A stretch of DNA of 64,000 nucleotides from Paraburkholderia sp. BCC1886 (GCF_900996245.1 NZ_CAAJGK010000042.1:1-64000), one strand, 5' to 3'. Positions 1 to 8,962 are shown, counted from the first letter of the stretch. Made by a program: numbers and translations. Notes: generated by a model not told the origin, from the letters alone.

Positions 1-398
1 TCGGTCATCGCGAAACACGAGCGGGTGTGACCGGCCACCTGCGGCGCCAGCCAGCGCGCTTTCTGCGCGGGCGACGCGACGCTTTCCATCAGGTGGATAT
101 TGCCTTCGTCCGGCGCGTGAATATTGATCGCGATCGGGCCGAGCGGCGAATAGCCCGCTTCCTCGAACACCACCGCTTTTTCGACGTGTGTGAGTCCGAG
201 GCCGCCGAGTTCGCGGCTCGCGTGCGGCGTGAGCAGCCCGGCCGCGCGGGCGCGTTCCACGAGTTGCTGGCGCAACTCGTCGCCAGGTCCATGCGAACCA
301 TGACGGAGCGTCGACTCCAGCGGAATGACCTGCTCGGCGATGAAGCGTCGGGTGCGATCCCGCAGTTCCAGCAGCGCTGGCGGCAGGGTGAAATCCAT
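1..398 (-). CDS. Acyl-CoA dehydrogenase, N-terminal part (cut by window edge)
   Basis: Flavin-dependent acyl-CoA dehydrogenase that would introduce an alpha,beta double bond into an acyl-CoA. About 132 residues are visible. The protein starts MDFTLPPALLELRDRTRRF and shows the helical N-terminal domain typical of the family, with the landmarks ASRELGGLGL (about residues 70-79) and, at the edge, SCFAMTE, the start of the region that contacts flavin and substrate. The catalytic domain lies outside the window. It is the last visible gene of a leftward operon behind a DUF35 protein, a thiolase-like protein and MaoC-like proteins, so it probably acts between CoA activation and hydration of the same substrate. 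Confidence 0.85.
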   Translation of the reverse strand, partial: MDFTLPPALLELRDRTRRFIAEQVIPLESTLRHGSHGPGDELRQQLVERARAAGLLTPHASRELGGLGLTHVEKAVVFEEAGYSPLGPIAINIHAPDEGNIHLMESVASPAQKARWLAPQVAGHTRSCFAMT

Positions 399-424
399 GG
401 CGTCTCCTGATTGCCTCGAAAGAT

Positions 425-444
425 GGCCGGTTGAAAAGCCGGCC
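425..444. repeat. Short intercistronic inverted repeat
   Basis: GGCCGG and CCGGCC arms are separated by 8 bases, between the DUF35 gene and the acyl-CoA dehydrogenase gene. There is no T-run, so it is more likely an mRNA hairpin inside the operon than a terminator. Confidence 0.3.
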
Positions 445-453
445 TGCTTATAT

Positions 454-825
454 TCATGCCCGGGCAGGCTGGTCCGCCGCCGACGCGTACGGCAGGCACG
501 TGCCGTCGACGACGCGCAGGTCGATACGCACCGGCATGCCGATCGTCAGGGCGGCATCGGCGCGGGTCATCACCCGCACGCCCTCCGCCAGATCGACGAG
601 CGCGATGCCGTAAGGACCGTCCCGCGTCGCCTCTTTCGTCGGCCCACGGTGAACCACCGTGATCGACCAGACGCGTCCCGTGCCTTGCGCCGGCACGGTC
701 TTCAACGACTCGCTTCCACAGTGCGCGCAGTGTTGCTGCCTGAATCCCGTGCGGCGGCCGCACGCCAGGCATTCGTCCACCAGCAGTGCCGGTACGCCGG
801 CCGTCCAGTCCTGTGCGGCAGTCAT
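454..825 (-). CDS. DUF35 zinc-ribbon/OB-fold protein
   Basis: A 123-residue protein with an N-terminal rubredoxin-like zinc ribbon (CLACGRR, then CAHCGSE, about residues 18-37) and a C-terminal OB-fold (GTGRVWSITVVHRGPTKE and following). DUF35 proteins act as small acyl-CoA-binding partners of thiolase-like enzymes, for example in acetoacetyl-CoA synthesis in archaea and in the ChsH2-Ltp2 steroid side-chain aldolase. Its start codon overlaps the stop of the upstream thiolase-like gene (ATGA), which indicates translational coupling and a stoichiometric complex. The start was chosen for that overlap; longer frames lack a family match. Confidence 0.85.
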   Translation of the reverse strand: MTAAQDWTAGVPALLVDECLACGRRTGFRQQHCAHCGSESLKTVPAQGTGRVWSITVVHRGPTKEATRDGPYGIALVDLAEGVRVMTRADAALTIGMPVRIDLRVVDGTCLPYASAADQPARA

Positions 826-1970
826 GGGTGAGTCTCCAGGATCATGCTGGTGTGCGAGGACAGGACGCCGCCGTCGGAGTGCAGGAACGCGCGACGGGCA
901 GCGTGGGCGATCTGCCGCTCGCCGGCTTCGCCGCGCATCTGGCAGACCGCCTCGGCCAGATGCGCCAGCGCACCCGCGGCGCCGCAATGGCCGTACGACA
1001 GAAGCCCACCGTGGGTGTTCAAAGGCAGCCTCCCGGAACGGCCGAACCGGCCACTGCGCGCCAACGCGCCCGCCTGACCGGGCTCGCTGAAACCCGTGGC
1101 TTCGAGCAGCATCGCGAGCGTGACCGTGAAGCTGTCGTAGATACCCAGATAATCGATATCGGCCGGTCCGTAACCCGCCTGCCGGTAGGCGGCCGCGGAA
1201 GACTCGCGCGCGCCGCACGCAACGTCGTCCGGCGCCATCGACACGTGCTGGTGCGTATGCGCGCTGCCGGTGCCGGCGATGCGGATCGCGGCCCGCTCGC
1301 CCGGCATTGAATCCACGATCACCGCCGCGCCGCCATCCGAAATCGGACAGCAGTCCAGCAAACGCAACGGCGTGGAAACCGGCTTCGAGGCGAGCACGTC
1401 GGCAACGCTGATCGGCTGCCGCAAATGCGCGCCTTCGTGAGCGGCCGCGTTCGCGCGCATGAGTACCGCGAGTTCGGCCAGATCCGCCGGGCTCGCGCCG
1501 GTCTCGTGCAGATAGCGTTGTGCGAGCAGCGCGTAGTAGGCAGGGATACTCGCGCCGAGCGGCACCTCGTAGCGAGGATGGCCGACCTGCGCAAGCACCT
1601 TGATCGAGTCGTCGCGCGACTGGCCGGTGAGGCGGTTTTCGCCGGCCACGCACAGCACGCGCTTGACCACGCCGGCCCGCACGAGATGGCTGGCAAGCGC
1701 GACCAGTGTCAGCCCGGTCGCGCCGCCCACCTGAACGCCGTGTGCCCAGGTAGGGCGCAGCCCGAAATGTTCGGCGAACACCGTACCGAGCATCAGATGA
1801 GGCATCGTGGTCGAATAGGCGACCAGCAACCCGTCCACCTCGCCGCGCTGCAGATTGGCGTCGGCAAGCGCCCGGGTGGCGGCCGAGGACATCAGATCGA
1901 GCGTGTCGGATCCTTCCAGACGGCCGTAGGGCGTGACGCCCACGCCCCGGACAAAAGCAGTGGCTTCCAT
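822..1970 (-). CDS. Thiolase-like (SCPx/Ltp2-type) protein
   Basis: A 382-residue thiolase-fold protein of the SCP2/SCPx-like branch. The usual N-terminal nucleophile region reads VQVGGATGLTL (residues 79-89) and has no cysteine where thiolases carry one. The C-terminal part has a His in GHCGAAG (H328) within NTHGGLLSYGHCG, and IYDSFT around Y278. Loss of the nucleophilic cysteine together with a coupled DUF35 partner resembles the retro-aldolase Ltp2 more than a true thiolase. Inference: it may cleave a 3-hydroxyacyl-CoA by retro-aldol chemistry. Ordinary beta-ketothiolase activity is less likely on these residues. It starts 17 bases after the MaoC gene stop in the same operon. Confidence 0.8.
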   Translation of the reverse strand: MEATAFVRGVGVTPYGRLEGSDTLDLMSSAATRALADANLQRGEVDGLLVAYSTTMPHLMLGTVFAEHFGLRPTWAHGVQVGGATGLTLVALASHLVRAGVVKRVLCVAGENRLTGQSRDDSIKVLAQVGHPRYEVPLGASIPAYYALLAQRYLHETGASPADLAELAVLMRANAAAHEGAHLRQPISVADVLASKPVSTPLRLLDCCPISDGGAAVIVDSMPGERAAIRIAGTGSAHTHQHVSMAPDDVACGARESSAAAYRQAGYGPADIDYLGIYDSFTVTLAMLLEATGFSEPGQAGALARSGRFGRSGRLPLNTHGGLLSYGHCGAAGALAHLAEAVCQMRGEAGERQIAHAARRAFLHSDGGVLSSHTSMILETHP

Positions 1971-1987
1971 GTCAGAAGAGTGTCCCG

Positions 1988-2437
1988 TTAGCAGCCGGCG
2001 ACGTGAGAGCCGCGCCGGTCGATAGTCGATGGCGCAAGGCGGACCGTCCCGCTCAGCACCACTACGCCGTCGTCGTTCGTCACTTCGACGCGCCAGATTT
2101 CGTCGCGGCTGCCGGGCACTCGCGTTCCGCTCGCGCTGACGCGCGTGTCCACCAGCACCGGCTTGACGAAACGGATGTCCGCCTCGGCGCCCGCCAGTAC
2201 ATCGCGACCGAACGTGACGTCGAAGGCCTGCCAGACCAGTGCGAGCGTCAGCGTGCCGTGCGCGATGGTGCGACCGAACGGCGTTTTGCCCGCGAAGTCT
2301 TGATCGACGTGAATCGGGTTGAAGTCGTCCGTCAACTCGGCATACAGACGGATGACCTGCGCGTCGATGATGCGGCTTTGCGCGACGAGCGTGGTGGGCG
2401 GGACGATGGCAGGTTTCAACATAGCGCTCGTACTCAT
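1988..2437 (-). CDS. MaoC-like enoyl-CoA hydratase
   Basis: A 149-residue single hot-dog domain of the R-hydratase/MaoC type. The hydratase 2 motif is present: DDFNPIHVDQDFA places the catalytic Asp at residue 38 and His at residue 43, followed by GRTIAHG. It would add water to an enoyl-CoA made by the acyl-CoA dehydrogenase. The start at MSTSAMLKP overlaps the stop of the neighbouring hot-dog gene by an ATGA. A longer frame reaching upstream has composition typical of shadow translation and was rejected. Together with the neighbour it may form a heteromeric hydratase, as seen for ChsH1-ChsH2. Confidence 0.85.
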   Translation of the reverse strand: MSTSAMLKPAIVPPTTLVAQSRIIDAQVIRLYAELTDDFNPIHVDQDFAGKTPFGRTIAHGTLTLALVWQAFDVTFGRDVLAGAEADIRFVKPVLVDTRVSASGTRVPGSRDEIWRVEVTNDDGVVVLSGTVRLAPSTIDRRGSHVAGC

Positions 2438-2853
2438 GCGGCCCACACCATTTTCAATTCGCTGGAAAGCACCAGCGCGTCGTTCCGATTCACCAGCCTG
2501 ACCAGCAGGCTGACCCAGCGCCGCTCCCGCGCGATGCTTTTGCCGACACAACTGACACTCACGCGCAGCGGCTCGCCGACGCAGGCCGCCACCGTCCCCC
2601 AGCGCAGCACGCTGGACGCATGGACATTGCCCGGCGGACGCGGCTGCACGATGCTCAGGTAGCCGCGCATGGCGAGCGCCACCAGCAGCCCGCCGGGCGC
2701 AGCGTCCTCGATCGCGTCGCCGCACTTCGGGGACTGCCCCACGCGGGCGTTCACACTGCGCCACAACGCGAGTTGCCGCTCGTCGAGGCAGACCTCGCAT
2801 TCACCGATCGCGACGTTTTCCTCGAAGCGTTCGTACGTCCAGACGTCAGTCAT
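2434..2853 (-). CDS. MaoC-like/FAS1-dehydratase-N-type hot-dog protein
   Basis: A 139-residue protein starting MTDVWTYERFEENVAIGE. The sequence is compatible with a hot-dog domain lacking the D-x4-H catalytic pair, as in the non-catalytic half of two-subunit MaoC hydratases. The segment AAPGGLLVALAMRGYLSIVQ (about residues 54-73) resembles the central helix region of such domains. It overlaps the acyl-CoA synthetase end by 8 bases and the catalytic MaoC start by 4, so the three are cotranslated. Family assignment is from pattern and context only; it could be an unrelated small accessory protein. Confidence 0.65.
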   Translation of the reverse strand: MTDVWTYERFEENVAIGECEVCLDERQLALWRSVNARVGQSPKCGDAIEDAAPGGLLVALAMRGYLSIVQPRPPGNVHASSVLRWGTVAACVGEPLRVSVSCVGKSIARERRWVSLLVRLVNRNDALVLSSELKMVWAA

Positions 2854-5026
2854 GCCGACGCTCCTTCGCGGCGCTGTCCGCACCAGCCGCCGGGACGATC
2901 AGCGCGTCGAGCATCACGGGTCCCGCTGAGCCCCTGCGTACGAGCAGCGGATTGATCTCGATGGTTTCGAAACGTCCGCGATTGGCCATCGCAAAGCGCG
3001 ACAGACGCACGATCACCTCCGCCAGTGCGTCGACATCGACCGGTTGCGTACCGCGCGCGCCCTGCAGCAACGGCCACGCTTTCAGCTGCGTCAACATCCC
3101 GCGCGCCTCGTCCGGCGTCAGCGCGCCGACGCGAAACGCCACGTCGCGGAAGATTTCGACGAACACGCCGCCGAGCCCGATCATCATGACCGGACCCAAA
3201 CACGGATCCATGCGCGCGGCCAGAATCATCTCAATGCCCTCGCCCGCCATTTGCGTGACGGACAAGCCCGACACGCGCGCACGAGGTGCGCGCTCGCGAA
3301 CCGTCGACAGCATGTGCAGCGCCGCGAGCCGCACCGCATCGCCGCTCCTCAGATCGAGCGCCACGCCGCCGACTTCGGTCTTGTGCGCAATGTCCGGCGA
3401 CACGATCTTGAGCGCAACCGGCAGGCCCAACCGGACGCTGGCCGCCTCGGCTTCCTCGGGCGTCTGCACGAGCGCCTCGGCGAGCGCCGGCATCCCGGCA
3501 GCGGCGAGCAACGCCTTGGTCTGCACCTCGTCCAGTGCGGCAAGGGGCAGGCTTGCAGGCGTATCGACCGCAGGACTCCCATCGCTTTCCGCCGCACGCC
3601 GTATTGCCAGCCGTTCGCCGATCGTCGCGAGCGCGGCCAGCGTCGCGATGGCGCGCGTCGGGTCTTCGAACACGAGCATCCCGCACGCTTCGAATTCTTC
3701 GACGATCTCGCGCGGTGCGGTGACCGCCACTGCGACCGTGCGCTGTTCGAAGCCGCGCATACCGTCGGCGAGCGCGCGGCGCAATAGCGGCCCCGTCACC
3801 GGCGACGCGGCCCAGTTCATGAAGAAGCCCACCACTGCGTCGTAGCCGCCGTGCATCAGCATGGCGCGCAGATGGTCGGTCACGAGCGTCATGTCGTTCA
3901 GCGCCTGCGCAGTGATATCGACGGGATTGACCGGCGAGCCGAACGGCGCGCGTTCGCGCAGATGACGCTGACTGTCGGCCGGCATCGCGCTCAGGTCGAG
4001 CGCATGATCGCTGGCGGCGTCCGCCATCAGCACGCCAGCGCCGCCGGACACGGTGAGGACGCCGAGCTTGCGCCCGGCCGTCGGCGCCCGGCGCGAGAGC
4101 GCGTAGACCACGTCAATGAACGCCTCGGTCGTCAGCACACGGAAGGCGCCGTACTGGATCAGCGCCGCGTCGAGCACCGCGTCGTCCGACGCGAGCGATG
4201 CCGTATGCGACTGCGCCGCACTAGCGCCGCTTGCCGTGCGGCCCACCTTCATCATGACGACGGGCTTGCCGGCTTCGCGCGCGGCATCGAGTGCGGCAAG
4301 GAAAGCCGGGCCGTCGGAAATTCCTTCGGCGTAGCAGCCGATCAGATCGATGCTGTCGTCCGTGACCATGTGCATCAGACAGTCGGCCAGCGTGACGTCC
4401 GCCTCGTTGCCGGTGGTGACCCACGCACCGACACGGATTCCGCGCTGCCGGGCAAGAATGAACAGGTGCGAGCCGTACGCGCCCGACTGACTGACGATCG
4501 CCACCCGTCCCTGCGGCAGCGGCAGCGTATCGACGAACGAGCCGAACGTGGCCATCTGCCGATGCACGGCATGCGCGAGACCCAGGCAGTTCGGTCCGAG
4601 CACGCGTACACCGTGCTTGTGCGCCACCGCCAGCATCTCGCGCTCCAGCGCCGCGCCGCGCTCGCCCATCTCGGCGAAGCCCGAAGAAAAGATGACCGCG
4701 CCGCGCGCGCCCTTGGCGGCCGCGTCGGCGATGATCCCCGGCGTCAGCTCCGCACCGACCGCCACGACGACGAGATCGATCGGCTCCGGTACGGATGCGA
4801 GATCGGGATAAGCGGTATAGCCCTGAACTTCCTTGCGCGACGGATTGATCGGGAAAATGCGTCCCGTGAAGCCGCTTTCGCGGTAATAGCGAAGCGGCCG
4901 GCCGCCGATACGCGACGGATCCGACGAGGCACCGACAATGGCGACGCTGCGCGCCGAGAACAGCACGTCGATATCCGAGGTGCGGGGTGCCGCCGCAAGA
5001 CTTGCATGGCTCGTTTGAGTGGACAT
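2846..5026 (-). CDS. Acyl-CoA synthetase, NDP-forming (fused alpha/beta)
   Basis: A 726-residue member of the ADP-forming acetate-CoA ligase/succinyl-CoA-synthetase-like superfamily. It makes acyl-CoA from acid, CoA and ATP with a phosphohistidine intermediate. Visible order: N-terminal CoA-binding Rossmann domain (VAIVGASSDPSRIGGRPLRYY near residue 25), ligase-CoA domain (VAIVSQSGAYGSHL near 165), then a C-terminal ATP-grasp domain (from about 500, with LPVALKIVSPDIAHKTEVGG). Length matches the fused class. The start MSTQTSH overlaps the aldehyde dehydrogenase stop by one base (TGATG). It should activate the acid released by the neighbouring aldehyde dehydrogenase. Confidence 0.9.
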   Translation of the reverse strand: MSTQTSHASLAAAPRTSDIDVLFSARSVAIVGASSDPSRIGGRPLRYYRESGFTGRIFPINPSRKEVQGYTAYPDLASVPEPIDLVVVAVGAELTPGIIADAAAKGARGAVIFSSGFAEMGERGAALEREMLAVAHKHGVRVLGPNCLGLAHAVHRQMATFGSFVDTLPLPQGRVAIVSQSGAYGSHLFILARQRGIRVGAWVTTGNEADVTLADCLMHMVTDDSIDLIGCYAEGISDGPAFLAALDAAREAGKPVVMMKVGRTASGASAAQSHTASLASDDAVLDAALIQYGAFRVLTTEAFIDVVYALSRRAPTAGRKLGVLTVSGGAGVLMADAASDHALDLSAMPADSQRHLRERAPFGSPVNPVDITAQALNDMTLVTDHLRAMLMHGGYDAVVGFFMNWAASPVTGPLLRRALADGMRGFEQRTVAVAVTAPREIVEEFEACGMLVFEDPTRAIATLAALATIGERLAIRRAAESDGSPAVDTPASLPLAALDEVQTKALLAAAGMPALAEALVQTPEEAEAASVRLGLPVALKIVSPDIAHKTEVGGVALDLRSGDAVRLAALHMLSTVRERAPRARVSGLSVTQMAGEGIEMILAARMDPCLGPVMMIGLGGVFVEIFRDVAFRVGALTPDEARGMLTQLKAWPLLQGARGTQPVDVDALAEVIVRLSRFAMANRGRFETIEINPLLVRRGSAGPVMLDALIVPAAGADSAAKERRHD

Positions 5027-6450
5027 CAGAAATCCGTCACGACAGTTTGGGTGTGGGTGTATTCGAGGAATCCGTCCATGCCGTTCTCTGTACCGAACGC
5101 GGACTGCTTGTAGCCGCCGAACACATAGTCCGGCGACAGAATGTGGATCGTATTGATCCAGACGGTGCCGGCTTCGAGACGCGCGCCGATCGCCTGGGCC
5201 TGCGCGACGTCCGCGCTCCACACCGAAGCGCCCAGCCCGTAATCCGACGCGTTGGCGCGCCGCACGACTTCGTCGACGGTCCTGAATCGCAGCAGCGGCA
5301 GCACCGGCCCGAACGCTTCCTCGGCGACCACGCGCGAGTCGTCGGGCGGATTGCCGACGATCGTGACCGGCACGAACAGGCCTTTGCCCGCCGGCACCTC
5401 GCCGCCCAGCAGAAACTCATGGCCGGCTGCACGCGAAGAGGCGATCAGCTCGCGCACGAAATCGTATTGACGACGGTTCTGGACCGGCCCGAGCTGAGTG
5501 CCTTCTTCGAGACCGTTGCCGACCTTGACGGACTTCGCATAGGCGACCAGCGCCGCGGCAAAGCGCTCGTAGATTGCGTCGTGCACATAGAGCCGCTTGG
5601 TGGCGAGACAGAATTGCGCGTTGTTGGAGAAGGCGCCCCAGAACAGCCTGGGCACGACCTTGTCGAGATCCACGTCGTCCATCACGATGGCCGCGTCGTT
5701 GCCGCCCATTTCCAGCGTGATGCGCTTCATCGTGTCGGCCGCGCTACGCATGATCGCCTTGCCGGTTGCCGTCGACCCGGTGAAGGCGATCTTGTCGAAG
5801 CCTGCGTGCGAGGTCATCCACGGTCCTAGCGCGTCGTCGCCGCTGATCACGTTGAGCACGCCAGGCGGCAGAACGTCTTTTGCCAGCTCGCCGAACTTCA
5901 GCATGGTGAGGGGCGTGAACGGCGACGGCTTGAGCACCATCGTGTTGCCCGTGACGAGTGCGGGTGCGATCTTCCACACGGCCAGCGTCATCGGGAAATT
6001 CCACGGTGCAATGGCGCCGACCACACCGAGCGGTTCGCGCTTCACTTCGACGCGGCGCTCCGGGGTGTCGAGCAGCACTTCGTGCGGCGGCGATTTGCGC
6101 GAGATGGCCTCGAGCCAGGTCTGGATACTCGTCACCTCGTACACCGAGCCGCGCGCCGCGTGCAACGGCTTGCCCTGTTCGAGCGTGAGCAGCCGTGCAA
6201 AGTCCGCTTCATGTGCCTTGACCCGCGCCGCCAGTTCGCGCACGAGCCGCTGGCGCTGCTCGAGCGGCGTCCTGCGCCAGCTCGCGAATGCCGAACGCGC
6301 GGCCGCCACGGCCGCGTCGAGGTTCGCCTCGTCGGCGCGCGGCGCGAGACCGACGGTTTCCTCCGTGGCCGGATTCATCACCGGCAACGTGCTCGCGGCG
6401 AATACCGACTCGCCGCCGATCGTCATGCTGAAGCTGTCGAACAGATCCAT
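5026..6450 (-). CDS. NAD(P)-dependent aldehyde dehydrogenase
   Basis: A 474-residue ALDH superfamily enzyme oxidising an aldehyde to the carboxylic acid. Seen: PWNFPMTLAVWKIAPAL (cofactor-binding region), FTGSTATGK (Rossmann loop), EMGGNDAAIV (catalytic Glu region), FSNNAQFCLATKRLYV with the nucleophilic cysteine, and EEAFGPVLPLLRF. The start MDLFDSFSM is chosen because upstream in-frame codons give atypical sequence. It lies 1 base downstream of the MFS gene stop and abuts the CoA synthetase, so it is part of the same leftward unit and should take the product of the zinc alcohol dehydrogenase. Confidence 0.92.
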   Translation of the reverse strand: MDLFDSFSMTIGGESVFAASTLPVMNPATEETVGLAPRADEANLDAAVAAARSAFASWRRTPLEQRQRLVRELAARVKAHEADFARLLTLEQGKPLHAARGSVYEVTSIQTWLEAISRKSPPHEVLLDTPERRVEVKREPLGVVGAIAPWNFPMTLAVWKIAPALVTGNTMVLKPSPFTPLTMLKFGELAKDVLPPGVLNVISGDDALGPWMTSHAGFDKIAFTGSTATGKAIMRSAADTMKRITLEMGGNDAAIVMDDVDLDKVVPRLFWGAFSNNAQFCLATKRLYVHDAIYERFAAALVAYAKSVKVGNGLEEGTQLGPVQNRRQYDFVRELIASSRAAGHEFLLGGEVPAGKGLFVPVTIVGNPPDDSRVVAEEAFGPVLPLLRFRTVDEVVRRANASDYGLGASVWSADVAQAQAIGARLEAGTVWINTIHILSPDYVFGGYKQSAFGTENGMDGFLEYTHTQTVVTDF

Positions 6451-6451
6451 C

Positions 6452-7774
6452 TCAATCCTCTGAAACGTGCTCGCGTTTGAGCACCGTAAAAATGGCGTAC
6501 GCGCCGAGCGCGAGGACGGCCGCGACGGCATAGAGACCGCCGGCATAGCTGCCCGTCAGCGTGCGCACGTTGCCGATCAGTATCGGGCTGACGAAACCGC
6601 CGATCAGACCGACCGAACTGATCAGCGCAATACCCGACGCGGACGTCTGTTTGTCCAGTGCGTTGGTGGACGCGGCCCAGAATGTCGGGAAGCCCGCGAA
6701 GATGCCGATGGACGCGACCGACATGGCGACCACGGTGAGCGCCAGATTCGAACTCCACGCGAGCAGAGCCATACCGAGCGCGCCGCCCAGCAGCGACAGC
6801 GTGCAATGCCAGCGCCGCTCGCCAGTACGGTCCGAACGGCGGCCGATCCAGATCATGCCCACGCCACCCAGCGCATACGGGATCGCGGTCAGCAGTCCCA
6901 GTTCGAACGGTTTGCCGGCGGGGAACACCACCTTCAGCAAGGCCGGGATCCAGCTCGACGTCGTCACCACGCCGCAGATCAGGGCGAAGTACACGAGGAG
7001 CATCGGATAGATGCGGGTATCGCGGATCAACGCCGCGAACGTAGTCCTGAACCCGTGTGTTTCCACCGTAGTGCTGCCTGCCGCGCGGTTGACCTGAATT
7101 TTTTCCTCCGGCGTGAGCCAGGACGCGGCATCCGGCCGGTCCACCAGAAACAGCATGACGAGAAGCGCCATGACGATGGACGGCAAGCCTTCGATCAGGA
7201 ACATCCACTGCCAGGATTTCCAGCCGTTCACGCCGCCCATGTTCTGCATGATCCAGCCCGACAACGGACCGCCGACAAAACCCGAGAACGCGATCGGCGT
7301 CATGAATACCGCGACGATCTTGGCGCGCCGCTCCGGCGGGTACCAGTAGGTCAGGTACAGGATCACGCCGGGGAAGAAGCCCGCTTCCGCCACGCCGAGC
7401 AGAAAGCGCATCACGTAGAACTGCATCGGTGTGCGCACGAACATCATGCCCATCGAAATGATGCCCCACAGGAACGTGATGCGGGCCAGTGTCTTGCGCG
7501 CGCCGATGCGCTCGAGCACGTAGTTGCTGGGCACTTCGAACAACAGGTAGCCGATGAACAGAATACCGCTGCCGAATCCATACACTGCCGCCGAGAATCC
7601 GAGATCCTGGCTCATCGCGTTCTGCGCGAAGCCGATGTTGATGCGGTCGAGATAAGCGACCAGATAGCACAGCAACAGGATCGGCATCAGGCGCCGCGTG
7701 ATTTTTCCGTACGTCGCGGCTGTGCTGCTCTGCGCTTGGACGCCGGGAAGATCCGCGGCGAAAGTGGTTTTCAT
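6452..7774 (-). CDS. MFS transporter, anion:cation symporter type
   Basis: A 440-residue major facilitator with about 12 membrane segments. It begins MKTTFAADLPG and carries the ACS-type signature YLDRINIGFAQNAMSQDLG in the first helix-loop region, with loop motifs such as GVAEAGFFPGVILYLTYWYP and PPERRAKIVAVF. ACS permeases import organic acids (phthalate, hexuronate, 4-hydroxyphenylacetate types). Being inside the operon, it probably imports the pathway substrate. The substrate cannot be read from sequence. Confidence 0.88.
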   Translation of the reverse strand: MKTTFAADLPGVQAQSSTAATYGKITRRLMPILLLCYLVAYLDRINIGFAQNAMSQDLGFSAAVYGFGSGILFIGYLLFEVPSNYVLERIGARKTLARITFLWGIISMGMMFVRTPMQFYVMRFLLGVAEAGFFPGVILYLTYWYPPERRAKIVAVFMTPIAFSGFVGGPLSGWIMQNMGGVNGWKSWQWMFLIEGLPSIVMALLVMLFLVDRPDAASWLTPEEKIQVNRAAGSTTVETHGFRTTFAALIRDTRIYPMLLVYFALICGVVTTSSWIPALLKVVFPAGKPFELGLLTAIPYALGGVGMIWIGRRSDRTGERRWHCTLSLLGGALGMALLAWSSNLALTVVAMSVASIGIFAGFPTFWAASTNALDKQTSASGIALISSVGLIGGFVSPILIGNVRTLTGSYAGGLYAVAAVLALGAYAIFTVLKREHVSED

Positions 7775-7841
7775 GTTCCAGGTCTCCGTGATGTGTCTGG
7801 ACGACGATTCTTCGATCGCGTGGTTGTCCGGTTGGGTCGAA

Positions 7842-8897
7842 CTAGGGCTTGAGAACGATCCGGCCGGTAATCCGGCCGGCCTCCAGATCGTTGAGCGAGG
7901 CTTCGGCCTCATGCAGATGCCGGCAAACGGTTGGCACCGGCGTCAGTCCGGACGTGCGGGCAAGCTGCACCAGTTCGCGCAATTCCTGCAGCGAGCCGAC
8001 GTAGCAACCTTCGATCGACATCGCGCGCAGCGGCAGCATCGGCAGCGACAAAGGCAACTCGCCGCCGGCCAGACCGACGATCTGGATCTTGCCGCCCTTG
8101 GAGAGCAGGCTCATGCCGAGCTCGACCGTTTGCACCGAGCCGACGAAGTCGATCACCGAGAGAATTGCGCCGCCGGCTGCCGCGCGAATCGCTTCGGCTG
8201 CGCCCGGCTGCGACGTGTCGAAGACGGCGAGCGCGCCGGCCTCGGTCGCGGCCGCGAGGCGCGTCGGGTTGATATCGAGCACCAGCGAGCCGCGACCGCC
8301 GAGCGCCTGAACGAGCTTGGTGCACATCAGACCGAGACCGCCCGCGCCGATCACGACGACGGGGGTTCGGGCGAGGGTCTGCGGATTGATCTTTTTCAGC
8401 GCGCTGTAAGTCGTCAACCCGGAGCAGGCGAGCGGCGCCGCCACTTCGGGGGCGATGTCGGGAATCGGAATGAGATAGCGCGAGTGCGATACCAGCACGT
8501 GGTCGCTATAACCGCCCGCCCGGAAGATGCCGAGCGAGCGCGGCGCCGCGCACATATTCTCCTGGCCCGCCTCACAGACTTCGCACACCCCGCAGCCGAT
8601 CCACGGATAAACCAGATAGGGCTTGCCCAGCATCGACGCGGGAACCTGCTCGCCACCCTGCACGGCTTCTCCGGCGATTTCGTGGCCGAGCGTCAGCGGC
8701 AGCCCGATACCGCGCTCGTTCATGCGCAACAGCTTTCCGCCACCCAGGTCGTAGCAGCCGGAACGCGTGTGCACGTCCGTATGGCAGACGCCGGCTGCCT
8801 GCACACGCACCAGAACCTCAGTGCCGGTCGGAGTGGGTGCAGGACGTTCGGCGCGAACCAGAGGCTCGTTGAAAGCAGTGATTTCGTAGCTGATCAT
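7842..8897 (-). CDS. Zinc-dependent alcohol dehydrogenase
   Basis: A 351-residue medium-chain dehydrogenase. Catalytic-zinc residues are seen in GVCHTDVHTRSG (Cys near residue 38) and LGHEIAGEAV (His-Glu). The structural zinc cysteines are in CGVCEVCEAGQENMC (about residues 97-111). The NAD(P)-binding GAGGLGLMCTKL follows near 185. It oxidises an alcohol to the aldehyde handled by the neighbouring ALDH. It is the first gene of the leftward operon, 67 bases before the MFS gene, and its promoter lies in the shared region with the divergent IclR gene. Confidence 0.92.
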   Translation of the reverse strand: MISYEITAFNEPLVRAERPAPTPTGTEVLVRVQAAGVCHTDVHTRSGCYDLGGGKLLRMNERGIGLPLTLGHEIAGEAVQGGEQVPASMLGKPYLVYPWIGCGVCEVCEAGQENMCAAPRSLGIFRAGGYSDHVLVSHSRYLIPIPDIAPEVAAPLACSGLTTYSALKKINPQTLARTPVVVIGAGGLGLMCTKLVQALGGRGSLVLDINPTRLAAATEAGALAVFDTSQPGAAEAIRAAAGGAILSVIDFVGSVQTVELGMSLLSKGGKIQIVGLAGGELPLSLPMLPLRAMSIEGCYVGSLQELRELVQLARTSGLTPVPTVCRHLHEAEASLNDLEAGRITGRIVLKP

Positions 8898-8928
8898 GAG
8901 TGCGGGCAGTTAGTTTGAATGCGCAGTC

Positions 8929-8957
8929 ACATTATTTTGATCATTCTCCATTGTCAA
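8929..8957 (-). promoter_or_regulatory. Leftward sigma70-type promoter of the catabolic operon
   Basis: Reading leftward, TTGACA (perfect -35) is followed after 17 bases by TAATGT. An AATAAT hexamer at 15-base spacing is the alternative -10. The -35 is embedded in the first operator-like palindrome, so a bound IclR protein would compete with polymerase. Confidence 0.6.
8944..8957. promoter_or_regulatory. IclR operator-like site 1
   Basis: TTCTCCATTGTCAA, a degenerate copy of TTCAC-N4-GTGAA with the same central CATT. It covers the -35 of the leftward promoter. The start-to-start distance to the next copy is 19 bases, close to two helical turns. Confidence 0.55.
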
Positions 8958-8962
8958 TATCA

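Noticed and set aside
3851..5113. Long open frame on the plus strand opposite the acyl-CoA synthetase gene
   Set aside because: Arg/His/Gln-rich shadow typical of high-GC DNA; the opposite strand encodes a complete recognised enzyme.
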